This document shows positions 6,534 to 17,019 of a DNA stretch of 23,434 nt, piece by piece. The translations under genes were made by a program, and so were the position numbers. The stretch's first letter is position 1. Each line of letters starts with the position of its first letter. The notes beneath the pieces are model-generated. The model was not told where the DNA came from, made no database searches, and worked only from the letters and a program-made list of their open reading frames with translations. Source of the DNA: Dwaynesavagella gallinarum. GTDB taxonomy: Bacteria > Bacillota > Clostridia > Clostridiales > Clostridiaceae. The stretch spans positions 1 to 23,434 of the forward strand of contig DWVN01000065.1 of the NCBI GenBank assembly GCA_019120235.1, written 5' to 3'.

Positions 6534-7775
6534 ATGGAAAATTTAAAAATTGATTTCAAAGAATTCATTTTAGATAATGGTCTTAAAATTATTGTTTTAA
6601 AAAGAGACTGTAAGTTTTTTAATTTGAATTTTGGAATTAAAATTGGAAGTGCTTATGAGTTTGACAATGAGAGAGGATTTAGTCATTTTATTGAACATAT
6701 GTTATTTAGGTCAAATTTAAAGTTCAGTAACTATGAAGTTAATAAGATTTTAGAATTTTTAGGAGGAGATTATGACGCCTTTACAGATTATGGCTCAACA
6801 ATTTTTACTATTAGAGGGCTTTGTTGTGATCTTGAAAAATCAATAGAATTAATTTCTAGTATGGTTAGATATCCTAAATTTGATGATAGAGAAATGTACA
6901 TAGAGAGAGAGATAATAATTTCAGAAATAGAATCTTGTATAGCGGATTACGAAGAGTATAGCTTTATTAAGTTAAATGAAGAATCTTTTGAAAATTCTCA
7001 TTTAAAGTATGATATAGCTGGAACAAAAGAGACAATTAAAAATATTGTTAGTGAAGATTTGCGTAGATTTTATGAGAAATATTATGTTTCTAATAATTCT
7101 TTTATGGTTGTTATAAGTTCGTATGATGAAAGTTATGTTATTAATTTATTGAAAAAATATTTTGACTCCTGGCAAAGTAAAGAATTGTTACATAAAAAAT
7201 TGATTGAAGAAAGTAATATTCCTAAAAAAATAGTTACAGAGAAAAAAGATTTAGAATTAAGTACTGTAACATATTTATTCACTTTTAATAATTTGCTTCA
7301 GCATGAGAAAATACTTTTAAAGATTGCAGAGTATAAACTTGGCGGTGGTTCAAATTCAATATTGTTTAAGAGAGTTAGAGAAGAAAATGGTTTAGCATAT
7401 GATATTTATACTCAATTAGAACTTAGTGATGAGTTTAAGGGTATGTATATTTTCTGTGCAACTAACGATCAAAATGTAAATGAAGTTATAAAAATTATTG
7501 ATAGTTGTATAGAAGATATAAAAAATTGTAAGAATTATTTCAATGATTATAGTTTGCAACTTATTAAAAAATTACAATTAATGTCTATATATTCAACACT
7601 TGAGGATAATGAAAAACTTGGACTTTACTTATTAGAGAAAATAATCTACAAAAAAAACATTAATGATTATTTGGATGATTTATCGATGATAGAAAAGGTA
7701 AGTTCAGAAGAATTAATGAATGTATGCAAAAAATATTTTAATAATCCAACAATTCATATTCTTAAAGGTAAATAA
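6534..7775 (+). CDS. M16 family zinc metallopeptidase
   Basis: 413 aa. The ATG at 6534 is preferred over the ATG at 6513 because AGGAGA sits just upstream of it. The inverted zinc motif HXXEH is present as H51-F-I-E54-H55, and the third ligand is likely E131 in ISEIES, 76 residues beyond, the family spacing. The C-terminal half carries the substrate-gripping signature LFKRVREENGLAYDIY. Both halves needed for an active clamshell are therefore present in one chain of normal bacterial length (about 410-430). No signal peptide is visible, so a cytosolic peptide-degrading or processing role is likely; relatives include B. subtilis YmxG/MlpA. The stop codon is two bases before the start of recX, indicating an operon. 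Substrate unknown. Confidence 0.9.
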   Translation: MENLKIDFKEFILDNGLKIIVLKRDCKFFNLNFGIKIGSAYEFDNERGFSHFIEHMLFRSNLKFSNYEVNKILEFLGGDYDAFTDYGSTIFTIRGLCCDLEKSIELISSMVRYPKFDDREMYIEREIIISEIESCIADYEEYSFIKLNEESFENSHLKYDIAGTKETIKNIVSEDLRRFYEKYYVSNNSFMVVISSYDESYVINLLKKYFDSWQSKELLHKKLIEESNIPKKIVTEKKDLELSTVTYLFTFNNLLQHEKILLKIAEYKLGGGSNSILFKRVREENGLAYDIYTQLELSDEFKGMYIFCATNDQNVNEVIKIIDSCIEDIKNCKNYFNDYSLQLIKKLQLMSIYSTLEDNEKLGLYLLEKIIYKKNINDYLDDLSMIEKVSSEELMNVCKKYFNNPTIHILKGK

Positions 7776-7777
7776 TT

Positions 7778-8245
7778 ATGGATAGAGATTTTATAATTGC
7801 AAAAAATTTAGCATTAAAATTATTAAATAGGTATGATAAAACTCAAAATGAAATGAAAAAATATCTTATTAATAAGTCTATAATGCCTGATATCGTAAAT
7901 AAAGTTATTGAATATTTAATGGAATATAATTTTATAAATGATGAAAGGTATGCTAGAAATTATATAAATAAAAACATTTTTAAATATGGGGAAAAAAAGA
8001 TATTTTTTGATTTAGTTTTAAAGGGAGTAGATAGTGAGTTTTTAAAGGAAGAATTTTCAAAAATATCTGACGAGCAGAAAATAGATATCGGTATTAAAAT
8101 TTGTCAAAAAAAATATGATTCCATTAAACATAAATTTGAAGGATTCAAAATTAAACATAAACTTTTTTGTCATTTGATTAGTAAGGGATATGATTATGAC
8201 TTATCTAATCACATAATAGGGGAAGTTATGGAAAAGAATAATTAA
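7778..8245 (+). CDS. recX: RecX regulatory protein
   Basis: 155 aa. The protein is built of three-helix repeats typical of RecX: AKNLALKLLNRYDKTQNEMKKYL at the N-terminus, then NDERYARNYI and a lysine-rich continuation, then a third repeat near FKIKHKLFCHLISKGYDY. RecX binds RecA filaments and modulates recombination and SOS induction. Length is at the short end of the normal range but all repeats are present. It begins two bases after the M16 peptidase gene, so translation is probably coupled. recA is not in the window, so recX is unlinked from it here or lies elsewhere. Family assignment rests on repeat pattern and is good, though RecX sequences are divergent. Confidence 0.82.
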   Translation: MDRDFIIAKNLALKLLNRYDKTQNEMKKYLINKSIMPDIVNKVIEYLMEYNFINDERYARNYINKNIFKYGEKKIFFDLVLKGVDSEFLKEEFSKISDEQKIDIGIKICQKKYDSIKHKFEGFKIKHKLFCHLISKGYDYDLSNHIIGEVMEKNN

Positions 8246-8284
8246 GAAAGTTTGTGTTAGATACTTATAAAAGGGGATTACTGG

Positions 8285-9415
8285 GTGTTTGAGCTATTAT
8301 TGGATATCTTTAATAGTGGTATTGTAACTATCTTTATTGTGATTCTGTTTGTTTTAACTATAGTTAAAGGAATTATTCAATATACTAAATTTTATTATGT
8401 GTTTAGAGATATAAAATTTTATATTAATATTATTTCTTTGTATCTTATTTATTTGTCGTATAATTTTATAGCATACGAATTGTATTATCTTGTACTTAAA
8501 TTTTTTAATTTGCAGTATATAGATTATAATTTTTGGGGACTAATTTTGAAATTAGTGCTATTTATTTTTGTGTTTTTTATCTACACGTTTATATGTAGAT
8601 GTATATATATAATAGTTTTTAAAAGTATGGTTATTGAATGTCATAATCTTTTATGTAAATTACCGAATGTATTTAAGTTTACTGTTTTTGGTTTAATAAA
8701 AATTCCTAGAGCGATACTTAATGTTTTGATTTTTGTATTTGCACTAAATACATTTTCAATGTTTTTAAATGAGGAAAACAAAGTTAGTAAAATAATAAAT
8801 GCTTCGGAACTTTACAATAATTTATCTAGCAAAATAATTTTACCGTTTAAGTATGATTTAAATGAAATCATGTTAAATATTTTTAATCCTATATTTGATA
8901 CATTTAAAGATATAAGCGTAAGAAATGTAAGATATTTATATAATGGTGTTACTATTGATGAGGCAACTATGAGTACAGATGACATGAAAGAATTTGCAAT
9001 TAGTACTACAAGAGATATAAATAAATCCTACGATAAAGCGATGAAATTGTATTATGAAGTAATAGATATGCTAGATTATGACAATGAAAAATCAGAAGAT
9101 ATATTGAATGATGATTTTAGCAATTTATCTGGTGCCATATCAGCATTTGAAACAAAAAAAGGGATATGTTTTGATTATGCAAGTTTGTATTCTGTTTTTG
9201 CTGAAAGTATTAATTTACCTACACGAATAGTTGTTGGTAAAGGATTTGATGGTAATGAATGGATTAATCATGCTTGGAATGAAGTTTATATAGAGGAATT
9301 AGATGAATGGATTGAGATTGACACGACTTTTGGGGAAACAGCAAACTATTTTGATATTGAAAATTTTGGACAGGATCACAGAAAAGAAAGAATTATATGG
9401 GAATTTTCAGTTTAA
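8285..9415 (+). CDS. Membrane protein with transglutaminase-like domain
   Basis: 376 aa from a GTG start with AAAGGGG about 8 bases upstream. The N-terminal half has about four membrane segments (roughly residues 12-33, 44-72, 84-113 and 131-161), loosely reminiscent of CvpA-type membrane domains. The C-terminal half is a transglutaminase/protease core with the triad Cys295 (KKGICFDYA), His329 (INHAWNEVY) and Asp346 (WIEIDTTFG). Bacterial proteins of this kind are thought to act as cysteine peptidases or crosslinkers at the membrane or outside it; the substrate is unknown. It follows recX by 39 bases with no terminator, and ends in a terminator, so it is likely the last gene of the M16-recX operon. 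All catalytic residues are intact. Confidence 0.85.
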   Translation: MFELLLDIFNSGIVTIFIVILFVLTIVKGIIQYTKFYYVFRDIKFYINIISLYLIYLSYNFIAYELYYLVLKFFNLQYIDYNFWGLILKLVLFIFVFFIYTFICRCIYIIVFKSMVIECHNLLCKLPNVFKFTVFGLIKIPRAILNVLIFVFALNTFSMFLNEENKVSKIINASELYNNLSSKIILPFKYDLNEIMLNIFNPIFDTFKDISVRNVRYLYNGVTIDEATMSTDDMKEFAISTTRDINKSYDKAMKLYYEVIDMLDYDNEKSEDILNDDFSNLSGAISAFETKKGICFDYASLYSVFAESINLPTRIVVGKGFDGNEWINHAWNEVYIEELDEWIEIDTTFGETANYFDIENFGQDHRKERIIWEFSV

Positions 9416-9428
9416 TATATAAAGAATT

Positions 9429-9470
9429 TGGGTAGTTTTAATGGGGGTTAAATCTACCCATTTATTATTT
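9429..9470 (+). terminator. Terminator of the M16-recX-transglutaminase operon
   Basis: A 12-bp stem with one mismatch (tgggtagtttta with taaatctaccca) encloses a G-rich loop and is followed by a T-rich tract. Confidence 0.8.
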
Positions 9471-9487
9471 TTTATGTATTTAATATT

Positions 9488-9856
9488 TTATTTTGCACTG
9501 TTATTGTTATTATAGGATTCTAATATCATAGAAATGGCTTTTTTACATTCAAAATCGTCATTATTATAAGCCCATGACCAATTAAAATATGTAAGTGCTT
9601 TAGCGTTATCTCCAATTAGAGAGTAACAATATGCAAGATTAAATAAATATTTGTGATCTAATTTTATTTCTAAGGCCTGTTTAAGAAGATCTATTGCCTT
9701 ATTGTATTCTTTTAATTTTATGTAGCAGACTGCTGAATTATATAATGAACATGCTTCACTTCCTTGTGTTTCAATAGATTTTTGATATAAGGAAATGGCT
9801 TTCTTGTAATCTTTTTTATTATAATAATCATTAGCTTTTTTAAAGTAAAAATCCAA
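9488..9856 (-). CDS. Small tetratricopeptide repeat protein
   Basis: 122 aa from a TTG start with AGAGGTGAT a few bases upstream. About three TPR units are visible: AFKKANDYYNKKDYKKAISLY-like at residues 4-24 (A/Y/G positions conserved), SLYNSAVCYIKLKEYNKAI at 37-55, and YLFNLAYCYSLIGDNAKAL at 70-88, followed by a capping helix. TPR domains bind other proteins; no enzymatic part is present. There is no signal peptide, so it is likely cytosolic. It is divergent from valS and alone in its transcript. Partner and process cannot be read from the sequence. Confidence 0.85.
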   Translation of the reverse strand: MDFYFKKANDYYNKKDYKKAISLYQKSIETQGSEACSLYNSAVCYIKLKEYNKAIDLLKQALEIKLDHKYLFNLAYCYSLIGDNAKALTYFNWSWAYNNDDFECKKAISMILESYNNNNSAK

Positions 9857-9934
9857 AATTAATCACCTCTTGTTAAACTTAATAATATTATTCCAAAAAT
9901 TACCTTGATTATTCAGTTTAAAATATAAATATTT

Positions 9935-9962
9935 TTGACATTAATATTGTATGTGATAAAAT
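9935..9962 (+). promoter_or_regulatory. SigA promoter of valS
   Basis: TTGACA (9935-9940) is perfect and TAAAAT (9957-9962) lies 16 bases downstream. Transcription should begin near 9969, giving a leader of about 55 bases. That is far too short for a T-box, and no T-box signature is seen. Confidence 0.75.
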
Positions 9963-10023
9963 AAGAATAATGTTAAACTTTAGAAAAAAATATTGTTAAT
10001 TGTGTGAATTTACGGAGGTTAAG

Positions 10024-12684
<2,661 letters not shown>

Positions 12685-12721
12685 GGTTATCTTTATTTTG
12701 AATAAATTTAATATAAAATGC

Positions 12722-12766
12722 AAATAATCTTTCTTGAATTTATAATTTGAGAAGGATTATTTTCTA
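12722..12766 (+). terminator. Terminator of valS
   Basis: A 13-bp stem with one G-T pair (aaataatctttct at 12722-12734, agaaggattattt at 12750-12762) is followed by T-rich sequence about 40 bases after the valS stop. Confidence 0.7.
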
Positions 12767-12826
12767 TTATTTGGAAATTTATATATTTAAAAATGAATTT
12801 AAATAAATTTTAAGAGGGAGGAAGGA

Positions 12827-14266
12827 ATGAAAAATGTTTTTAAAAATTTTGTATTAATATTTTCTGTTTTGGTTTTTTGTTTTTTAAGTGTTGTAGTGCC
12901 TAAGGCATCTACAGTAAATGTTGTAACCAAAACATCGGACAAGCTTTTAGGAAATTTTATAGAATCTGCTTATAATATTTTCTACAATAGAGAGTCTGAT
13001 TTAGATGGGTTTACTTATTGGTATGAAATGCTTGGAAGTGGAAAAGCTTCTGCAAAATATTTTATTGAAAAGTTTGTTTTGGAATCATCAGAATTTTCTA
13101 AAACAACTAAACTTAAACAAGATTTTGTGGACAAAATATATAGATTTATTTTGGGAAGAGAAACAGATCAAGAAGGTATGGAATATTGGCTTAATTATAT
13201 AGATAGTAGGATTTTACATTATTATAAAAGCGAATACCCTTCAAATTATACAAATAGTGAAATTTTAACTTTACGATGGAACATAAATGATTCTCCAAAA
13301 GTAATTCATGATGTTGTAAATAAGATTATAAGTGGTGGAGAATTTGCTATAAGAATTTCTTTTATGAATATAAAATTATATAAAGATGATGTTATACTGT
13401 CTACTGAGAGAAGTAACCCTTCAAGTGTGTATAACTCTGTTACTAGAAATATAAATTATGAAGATAATAGTGAGGCTGTTTTAAAAGCTGAGAAAGATGC
13501 AGATGATTTACAAAAAGAATTATCAAAACGTCCAGGGGCACTTAGTCTTAAAAATAAAATTTTAAAATATTTAGGAAATAATGTTAATAATGTTGCGGTT
13601 TCATTTTATGATGCAACAACCCATGAATTTTTTGATATAAATGGAGATGTTTTATTTAAGGCTGGGAGTACTCATAAGGTTCCTCTTAATATAGTTTTAT
13701 ATGACCTTGTACAAGCTGGTAAAATAGATCTAAATGATAAAGTTGCCTATGTTCATGAAAAACATTATGAAGGGGGAGCGGGTGTATTACAAAATAGTAT
13801 TGTTAATAATACTCTTCCTCCACAAAAATTTAGTGAGTTATCAAAGAGATCTCTTTTAAATTCTGATAATATTGCAGCGAATATGCTTATAACTGGTATA
13901 AATCAATATACGAGTTTATATAGAGAGTATGGAAATATTTTAGGTTATCCATTAAATCGTATAGGAAATATGTTTTCCACCAATGAAATGAATATGTTTT
14001 TGAAAAAATTATATTATAATGAAAAGAATAATCCGTATTATAAAGATATAATTGAGTATCTTAAAAAAAGTTCAACAGGTGTTAGAATAGGAAGATATAT
14101 ACCAGAGAGCATTGTTGCAAATAAATATGGTGCATATCAAGGAAATTATCATGATATAGGGATTGTTTTTGGTGATAGACCATTTATTTTGAGTATATAT
14201 ACAAAGGATGTAGCTAATCCAGAGACAATAATTTCTAATATTGCAAAAATTGTTTATGAAAGATAG
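12827..14266 (+). CDS. Exported DUF4214 protein fused to class A beta-lactamase-like serine hydrolase
   Basis: 479 aa, ATG with a strong GAGGGAGGA site. A signal peptide covers about residues 1-28. Residues about 40-180 hold DUF4214 units: AYNIFYNRESDLDGFTYW and IYRFILGRETDQEGMEYW. From about residue 240 to the end is a beta-lactamase-type serine hydrolase fold with S281-T-H-K284 as the SXXK nucleophile motif and S346-D-N348 as the SDN motif; the third motif, usually KTG or KSG, is K433-Y-G. The likely job is a penicillin-recognising-type hydrolase acting outside the cell, on wall peptides, a host molecule or its own substrate. The general-base Glu of true class A beta-lactamases is not evident, so drug hydrolysis is doubtful. 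Monocistronic, with its own terminator. Confidence 0.87.
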   Translation: MKNVFKNFVLIFSVLVFCFLSVVVPKASTVNVVTKTSDKLLGNFIESAYNIFYNRESDLDGFTYWYEMLGSGKASAKYFIEKFVLESSEFSKTTKLKQDFVDKIYRFILGRETDQEGMEYWLNYIDSRILHYYKSEYPSNYTNSEILTLRWNINDSPKVIHDVVNKIISGGEFAIRISFMNIKLYKDDVILSTERSNPSSVYNSVTRNINYEDNSEAVLKAEKDADDLQKELSKRPGALSLKNKILKYLGNNVNNVAVSFYDATTHEFFDINGDVLFKAGSTHKVPLNIVLYDLVQAGKIDLNDKVAYVHEKHYEGGAGVLQNSIVNNTLPPQKFSELSKRSLLNSDNIAANMLITGINQYTSLYREYGNILGYPLNRIGNMFSTNEMNMFLKKLYYNEKNNPYYKDIIEYLKKSSTGVRIGRYIPESIVANKYGAYQGNYHDIGIVFGDRPFILSIYTKDVANPETIISNIAKIVYER

Positions 14267-14273
14267 ATTTTAG

Positions 14274-14304
14274 ATAAGGCCGTTTATACGGTCTTATTTT
14301 TTAA
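14274..14304 (+). terminator. Rho-independent terminator
   Basis: A 10-bp stem with one G-T pair (ataaggccgt with acggtcttat) and a 4-base loop is followed by a T run, directly after the serine hydrolase gene. Confidence 0.88.
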
Positions 14305-14467
14305 AAAAATTTTAATGATGTGTATATATAAATAAATTTTAGATAAAATAAATTTTATGTTACCCGTATGTTTAATAATTTGTACATAATTTAAGAAAAA
14401 AATATTTAAAAATATTTATATTTTTGAATAACATATTTATATTAAAAAATATTTTGAGGTGGGATTT

Positions 14468-15349
14468 ATGCAGAGTTTGTATATTTGTAATGTTTCATCT
14501 AATTATATTTCAAGAGTTTGTTTGGATAGCGATAAAGAAGAAAAAATTTATATAAGTATGGATAAAAAATTACTTGGGTCCCACGGAATAGACTTGAGTG
14601 ATGAGAAACTTTATGTAGCAGCCAATGACAATTATAATTTTTACGAAATAGACATAAAGAGCAAAAATGTTAAAAATTATTATGTTGGTATGCTTACAAA
14701 TGATTTAAAACTCAAAAACAATTATATGTATTTGATATGTAGTGAAAATAATTGTCTTATTATATATGATATGGTTGAAGATCATCTCTGTTATGAAATA
14801 GAATGTGGCAATTATCCTCATAGTATGGACATTTCAGATAAAAGTAAATTGATTTCTATTACGAATATGCATAATAATCAATTAACAATAGTTAATTATG
14901 AAGAAAATGATTTTGTAAGAAATATAAGAACTGGAAATTTACCTATGAAATCAAAATTTCATAGAGATGGACGACATATTTTTGTATGTGAAAGTAATTT
15001 GGGAGATGAGGTTGAAGGAACTTTTAGTGTTTATGATTCGCAGACAGGTGAAAAATATAAAAGTATAACTCTTCATAAATCACCAATAGATATGTGTTTT
15101 GATTATGAAGCAAATATAGTTTTTGTATCAAATCATTTGGGAAATTGCATAAGTGTAATTGATTTATCAAGTTTTAAAGAAATTAGTAGAATTGATATAT
15201 GTGGAACTCCTAGAGGTATATATAAAAGGGGAAGATTTTTGTACGTTGTTATAAGTGATAAAGATAAGCTTTTGAAATATGATATATATACGAAAGACGA
15301 GGAGTTTATAAAAATTGGTTCGGAACCAACTTGTATTTATAGCCATTAG
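14468..15349 (+). CDS. YncE/YVTN-like beta-propeller protein
   Basis: 293 aa from the ATG at 14468, preceded by GAGGTGGGA; a start three codons earlier would overlap that site. The sequence consists of repeated four-stranded blades with alternating 'hydrophobic-D-hydrophobic' strand ends: LYVAANDNYNFYEID, YLICSENNCLIIYD, SITNMHNNQLTIVNY, FVCESNLGD..FSVYD, FVSNHLGNCISVIDLSS and YVVISDKDKLLKYD, giving about six or seven blades. This fits the YncE/YVTN surface-layer-like seven-bladed propeller family. No signal peptide is present, so it is cytosolic or exported by another route. It shares a perfect terminator with the convergent DUF4364 gene. The ligand is unknown; related clostridial proteins are found near sporulation genes, but nothing here proves such a role. 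Confidence 0.75.
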   Translation: MQSLYICNVSSNYISRVCLDSDKEEKIYISMDKKLLGSHGIDLSDEKLYVAANDNYNFYEIDIKSKNVKNYYVGMLTNDLKLKNNYMYLICSENNCLIIYDMVEDHLCYEIECGNYPHSMDISDKSKLISITNMHNNQLTIVNYEENDFVRNIRTGNLPMKSKFHRDGRHIFVCESNLGDEVEGTFSVYDSQTGEKYKSITLHKSPIDMCFDYEANIVFVSNHLGNCISVIDLSSFKEISRIDICGTPRGIYKRGRFLYVVISDKDKLLKYDIYTKDEEFIKIGSEPTCIYSH

Positions 15350-15354
15350 CTTAG

Positions 15355-15404
15355 TGATACTTAGTATATATTTGAAAAAATTTATACTAAGTATCATTTT
15401 TTTT
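15355..15404. terminator. Bidirectional terminator with perfect 14-bp stem
   Basis: Arms tgatacttagtata (15355-15368) and tatactaagtatca (15383-15396) are perfectly complementary. The hairpin lies between two convergent genes and overlaps the stop codon of the DUF4364 gene. Confidence 0.88.
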
Positions 15405-15924
15405 GTCCTGTAAGCAAAGATAAAATTAAATTATACGTATTTGTGGGATTATCTTTACAATTTTTAATTATGGATTCAAGTTGCTCTTTTGAATTTACTT
15501 TTAAATTTAAGTTTAGAAGTTGTTCTTCACTTTTATTAAATTTAAGCTCTACCATAAAACTGTTTGGTTTAATTTTTGAATAATTAGTTTCTACATTTAT
15601 TGTTTGATTTTTTTGATTTATGGAAGCCATGTAATTGTTAAAACAATCAATTTTAAATTGAGATATTCTATTTTGAAACATTTCTAAAATTTTTTTTCCC
15701 CGTGGAGCTAATTTATAAAGTATTTCATTTTTAGGTTTTAAGATTATAAGGTAATTACTTTCCACAAGGTCATTTAAATATTGTTGAAGTAGGAAATAAT
15801 TTAAAAAATTATTGTTTAAAATGATATCTGTTATGTACGTATTTGTACAAGGTTGTTTTAATTTTTTAATTATATATAAAATGAGAAGTTTGTTATCAGC
15901 AAGCTCTATAATGTTATTTAACAT
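15394..15924 (-). CDS. DUF4364 family winged-helix protein
   Basis: 176 aa, ATG with TGAGGTGA upstream. The N-terminal ~75 residues form a winged helix (NKLLILYIIKKLKQPCTNTYITDIIL, then YFLLQQYLNDLVESNYLIIL and a wing ending LYKLAPRGKKILEMF), as in DUF4364, a family almost confined to Clostridia. The C-terminal half is mixed alpha/beta and ends VNSKEQLESIIKNCKDNP-TNTYNLILSLL, also characteristic of DUF4364. It is likely a DNA-binding regulator, with unknown targets. It is divergent from the PdaB-like deacetylase gene, whose promoter region it shares, so control of that gene is possible but unproven. Confidence 0.8.
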   Translation of the reverse strand: MLNNIIELADNKLLILYIIKKLKQPCTNTYITDIILNNNFLNYFLLQQYLNDLVESNYLIILKPKNEILYKLAPRGKKILEMFQNRISQFKIDCFNNYMASINQKNQTINVETNYSKIKPNSFMVELKFNKSEEQLLNLNLKVNSKEQLESIIKNCKDNPTNTYNLILSLLTGQKK

Positions 15925-16039
15925 ATATTTGATTCACCTCATTAATTTTACATATATAGTTATTCTAATCTTAAAAATAAAATAATACAAATAAAAAAAT
16001 ATTTAAACGCATGAAATTTTAATAATAAAAATATATTAG

Positions 16040-16047
16040 CATATACT
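16040..16047 (+). promoter_or_regulatory. Possible SigE-type -10 element upstream of the deacetylase
   Basis: CATATACT matches the sporulation SigE -10 (cATAcAnT) at all but one defined position and lies about 20 bases before the ribosome binding site. No convincing -35 is seen at the right distance, so this is weak. It would fit a PdaB-type gene. Confidence 0.25.
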
Positions 16048-16081
16048 TTAAAGAAAAAATAATTGTAAGGAGGATAAATTA

Positions 16082-16867
16082 TTGAGAAAAAGAAATAAAA
16101 AGCAAAAGAGGTTCGGACATTCATTTAAAGGAATGGTGTTAATTTTATTTTTATCTGTATTTGTTACATATTTTTATTTTAATGATCCTGCAGTATTTAC
16201 TTTTAGCAATCAAAAATCTCTTCCAATTTATCGAGTTGATACTAATGAAAAAAAGGTTGCAATAACTTTTGATGTGAATTGGGGAAAAGATAGAACTGAA
16301 GAAATTTTAGAAATTTTAGATAAGCATGATGCTAAAGCAACATTTTTTTTAATAGGAAAGTGGATTGATTATAATGAACAAAATGTAGAGCTTGTTAAAG
16401 AAATGCATAAAAGAGGACATGAACTTGGAAATCATAGTAATCTTCATCCAGATTTTACAAATTTATCAAGAGAAAAAATAATTAAAGAACTTGAAATAAC
16501 AGATAGCAAAATTTATGAATTAACAAATAAGAGAAGTAAATTATTTAGATTTCCAAAAGGAGAATACGATCAAGAGTCAATAGAAATTGTTAAAAGTTTG
16601 GGATATATTCCAATACAGTGGGATGTTGATTCGATTGATTGGAAAGAACAAGGAGCAGAGGTTGAATATAATAGAGTTTCTAGTAAAATTAAACCTGGTT
16701 CTATAATTTTGTTTCATAATAATACACAATACACTCCCGAAAATTTAGATAAAATTATAGGTGAATTTAAAAAACAAGGATATAAATTTGTCACAGTATC
16801 AGAATTGATTTATCACGAAAATTACGAAATTGATATTATGGGTGTACAAAAAAAATTAAAAATATAA
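16082..16867 (+). CDS. PdaB-like polysaccharide deacetylase family protein
   Basis: 261 aa from a TTG start with AAGGAGG eight bases upstream. A basic N-terminus and one membrane segment (about residues 18-34) anchor it, with the NodB-type domain outside. Motif 1 is TFDVNWG (62-68): the catalytic-base Asp64 is kept, but the usual second metal-binding Asp is Val. Motif 2 is H118-S-N-L-H122, motif 3 RFPKGEYD (156-163), then QWDVDSIDW and the late motif ILFHNN with His212. The TFD-hydrophobic-x-WG variant is typical of PdaB/YlxY-type sporulation deacetylases, which are needed for spore cortex maintenance. So this is probably a spore-peptidoglycan protein, possibly not an active deacetylase. It is alone between a divergent regulator and the SSB gene. 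Confidence 0.85.
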   Translation: MRKRNKKQKRFGHSFKGMVLILFLSVFVTYFYFNDPAVFTFSNQKSLPIYRVDTNEKKVAITFDVNWGKDRTEEILEILDKHDAKATFFLIGKWIDYNEQNVELVKEMHKRGHELGNHSNLHPDFTNLSREKIIKELEITDSKIYELTNKRSKLFRFPKGEYDQESIEIVKSLGYIPIQWDVDSIDWKEQGAEVEYNRVSSKIKPGSIILFHNNTQYTPENLDKIIGEFKKQGYKFVTVSELIYHENYEIDIMGVQKKLKI

Positions 16868-16890
16868 CTAAAATATAACTAAAATATAAA
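16859..16890. repeat. 11-bp tandem repeat across the deacetylase stop codon
   Basis: The unit aaaatataact occurs twice exactly and a third time with a partial match, starting inside the last codons of the deacetylase gene. Probably simple-sequence slippage. Confidence 0.7.
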
Positions 16891-16903
16891 TAAATTTAAA
16901 ATA

Positions 16904-16932
16904 TTGCAAAAATTATTAATAAATTTTATAAT
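16904..16932 (+). promoter_or_regulatory. SigA promoter of the SSB-like gene
   Basis: TTGCAA (16904-16909) and TATAAT (16927-16932) are separated by exactly 17 bases. Transcription should start near 16939, leaving about 80 bases of leader before the start codon at 17020. Confidence 0.65.
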
Positions 16933-17019
16933 ATACCTATGAGTTTTGAAAAAGTAATAAAAAATATCTTGACTAATATACATATTAGAGAACTAAAAAC
17001 TAATGTGGAGAGGTGTAGT

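Noticed and set aside
9963..10023. T-box riboswitch upstream of valS
   Set aside because: The leader is only about 55 bases after a perfect -35 and good -10, with no AGGGTGG-type antiterminator sequence or terminator hairpin.
16939..17019. Longer SSB-like protein starting at ATG 16939, possibly leaderless
   Set aside because: The ATG falls at the predicted transcription start and has no ribosome binding site, the added residues are not part of the OB fold, and the ATG at 17020 has a strong site.
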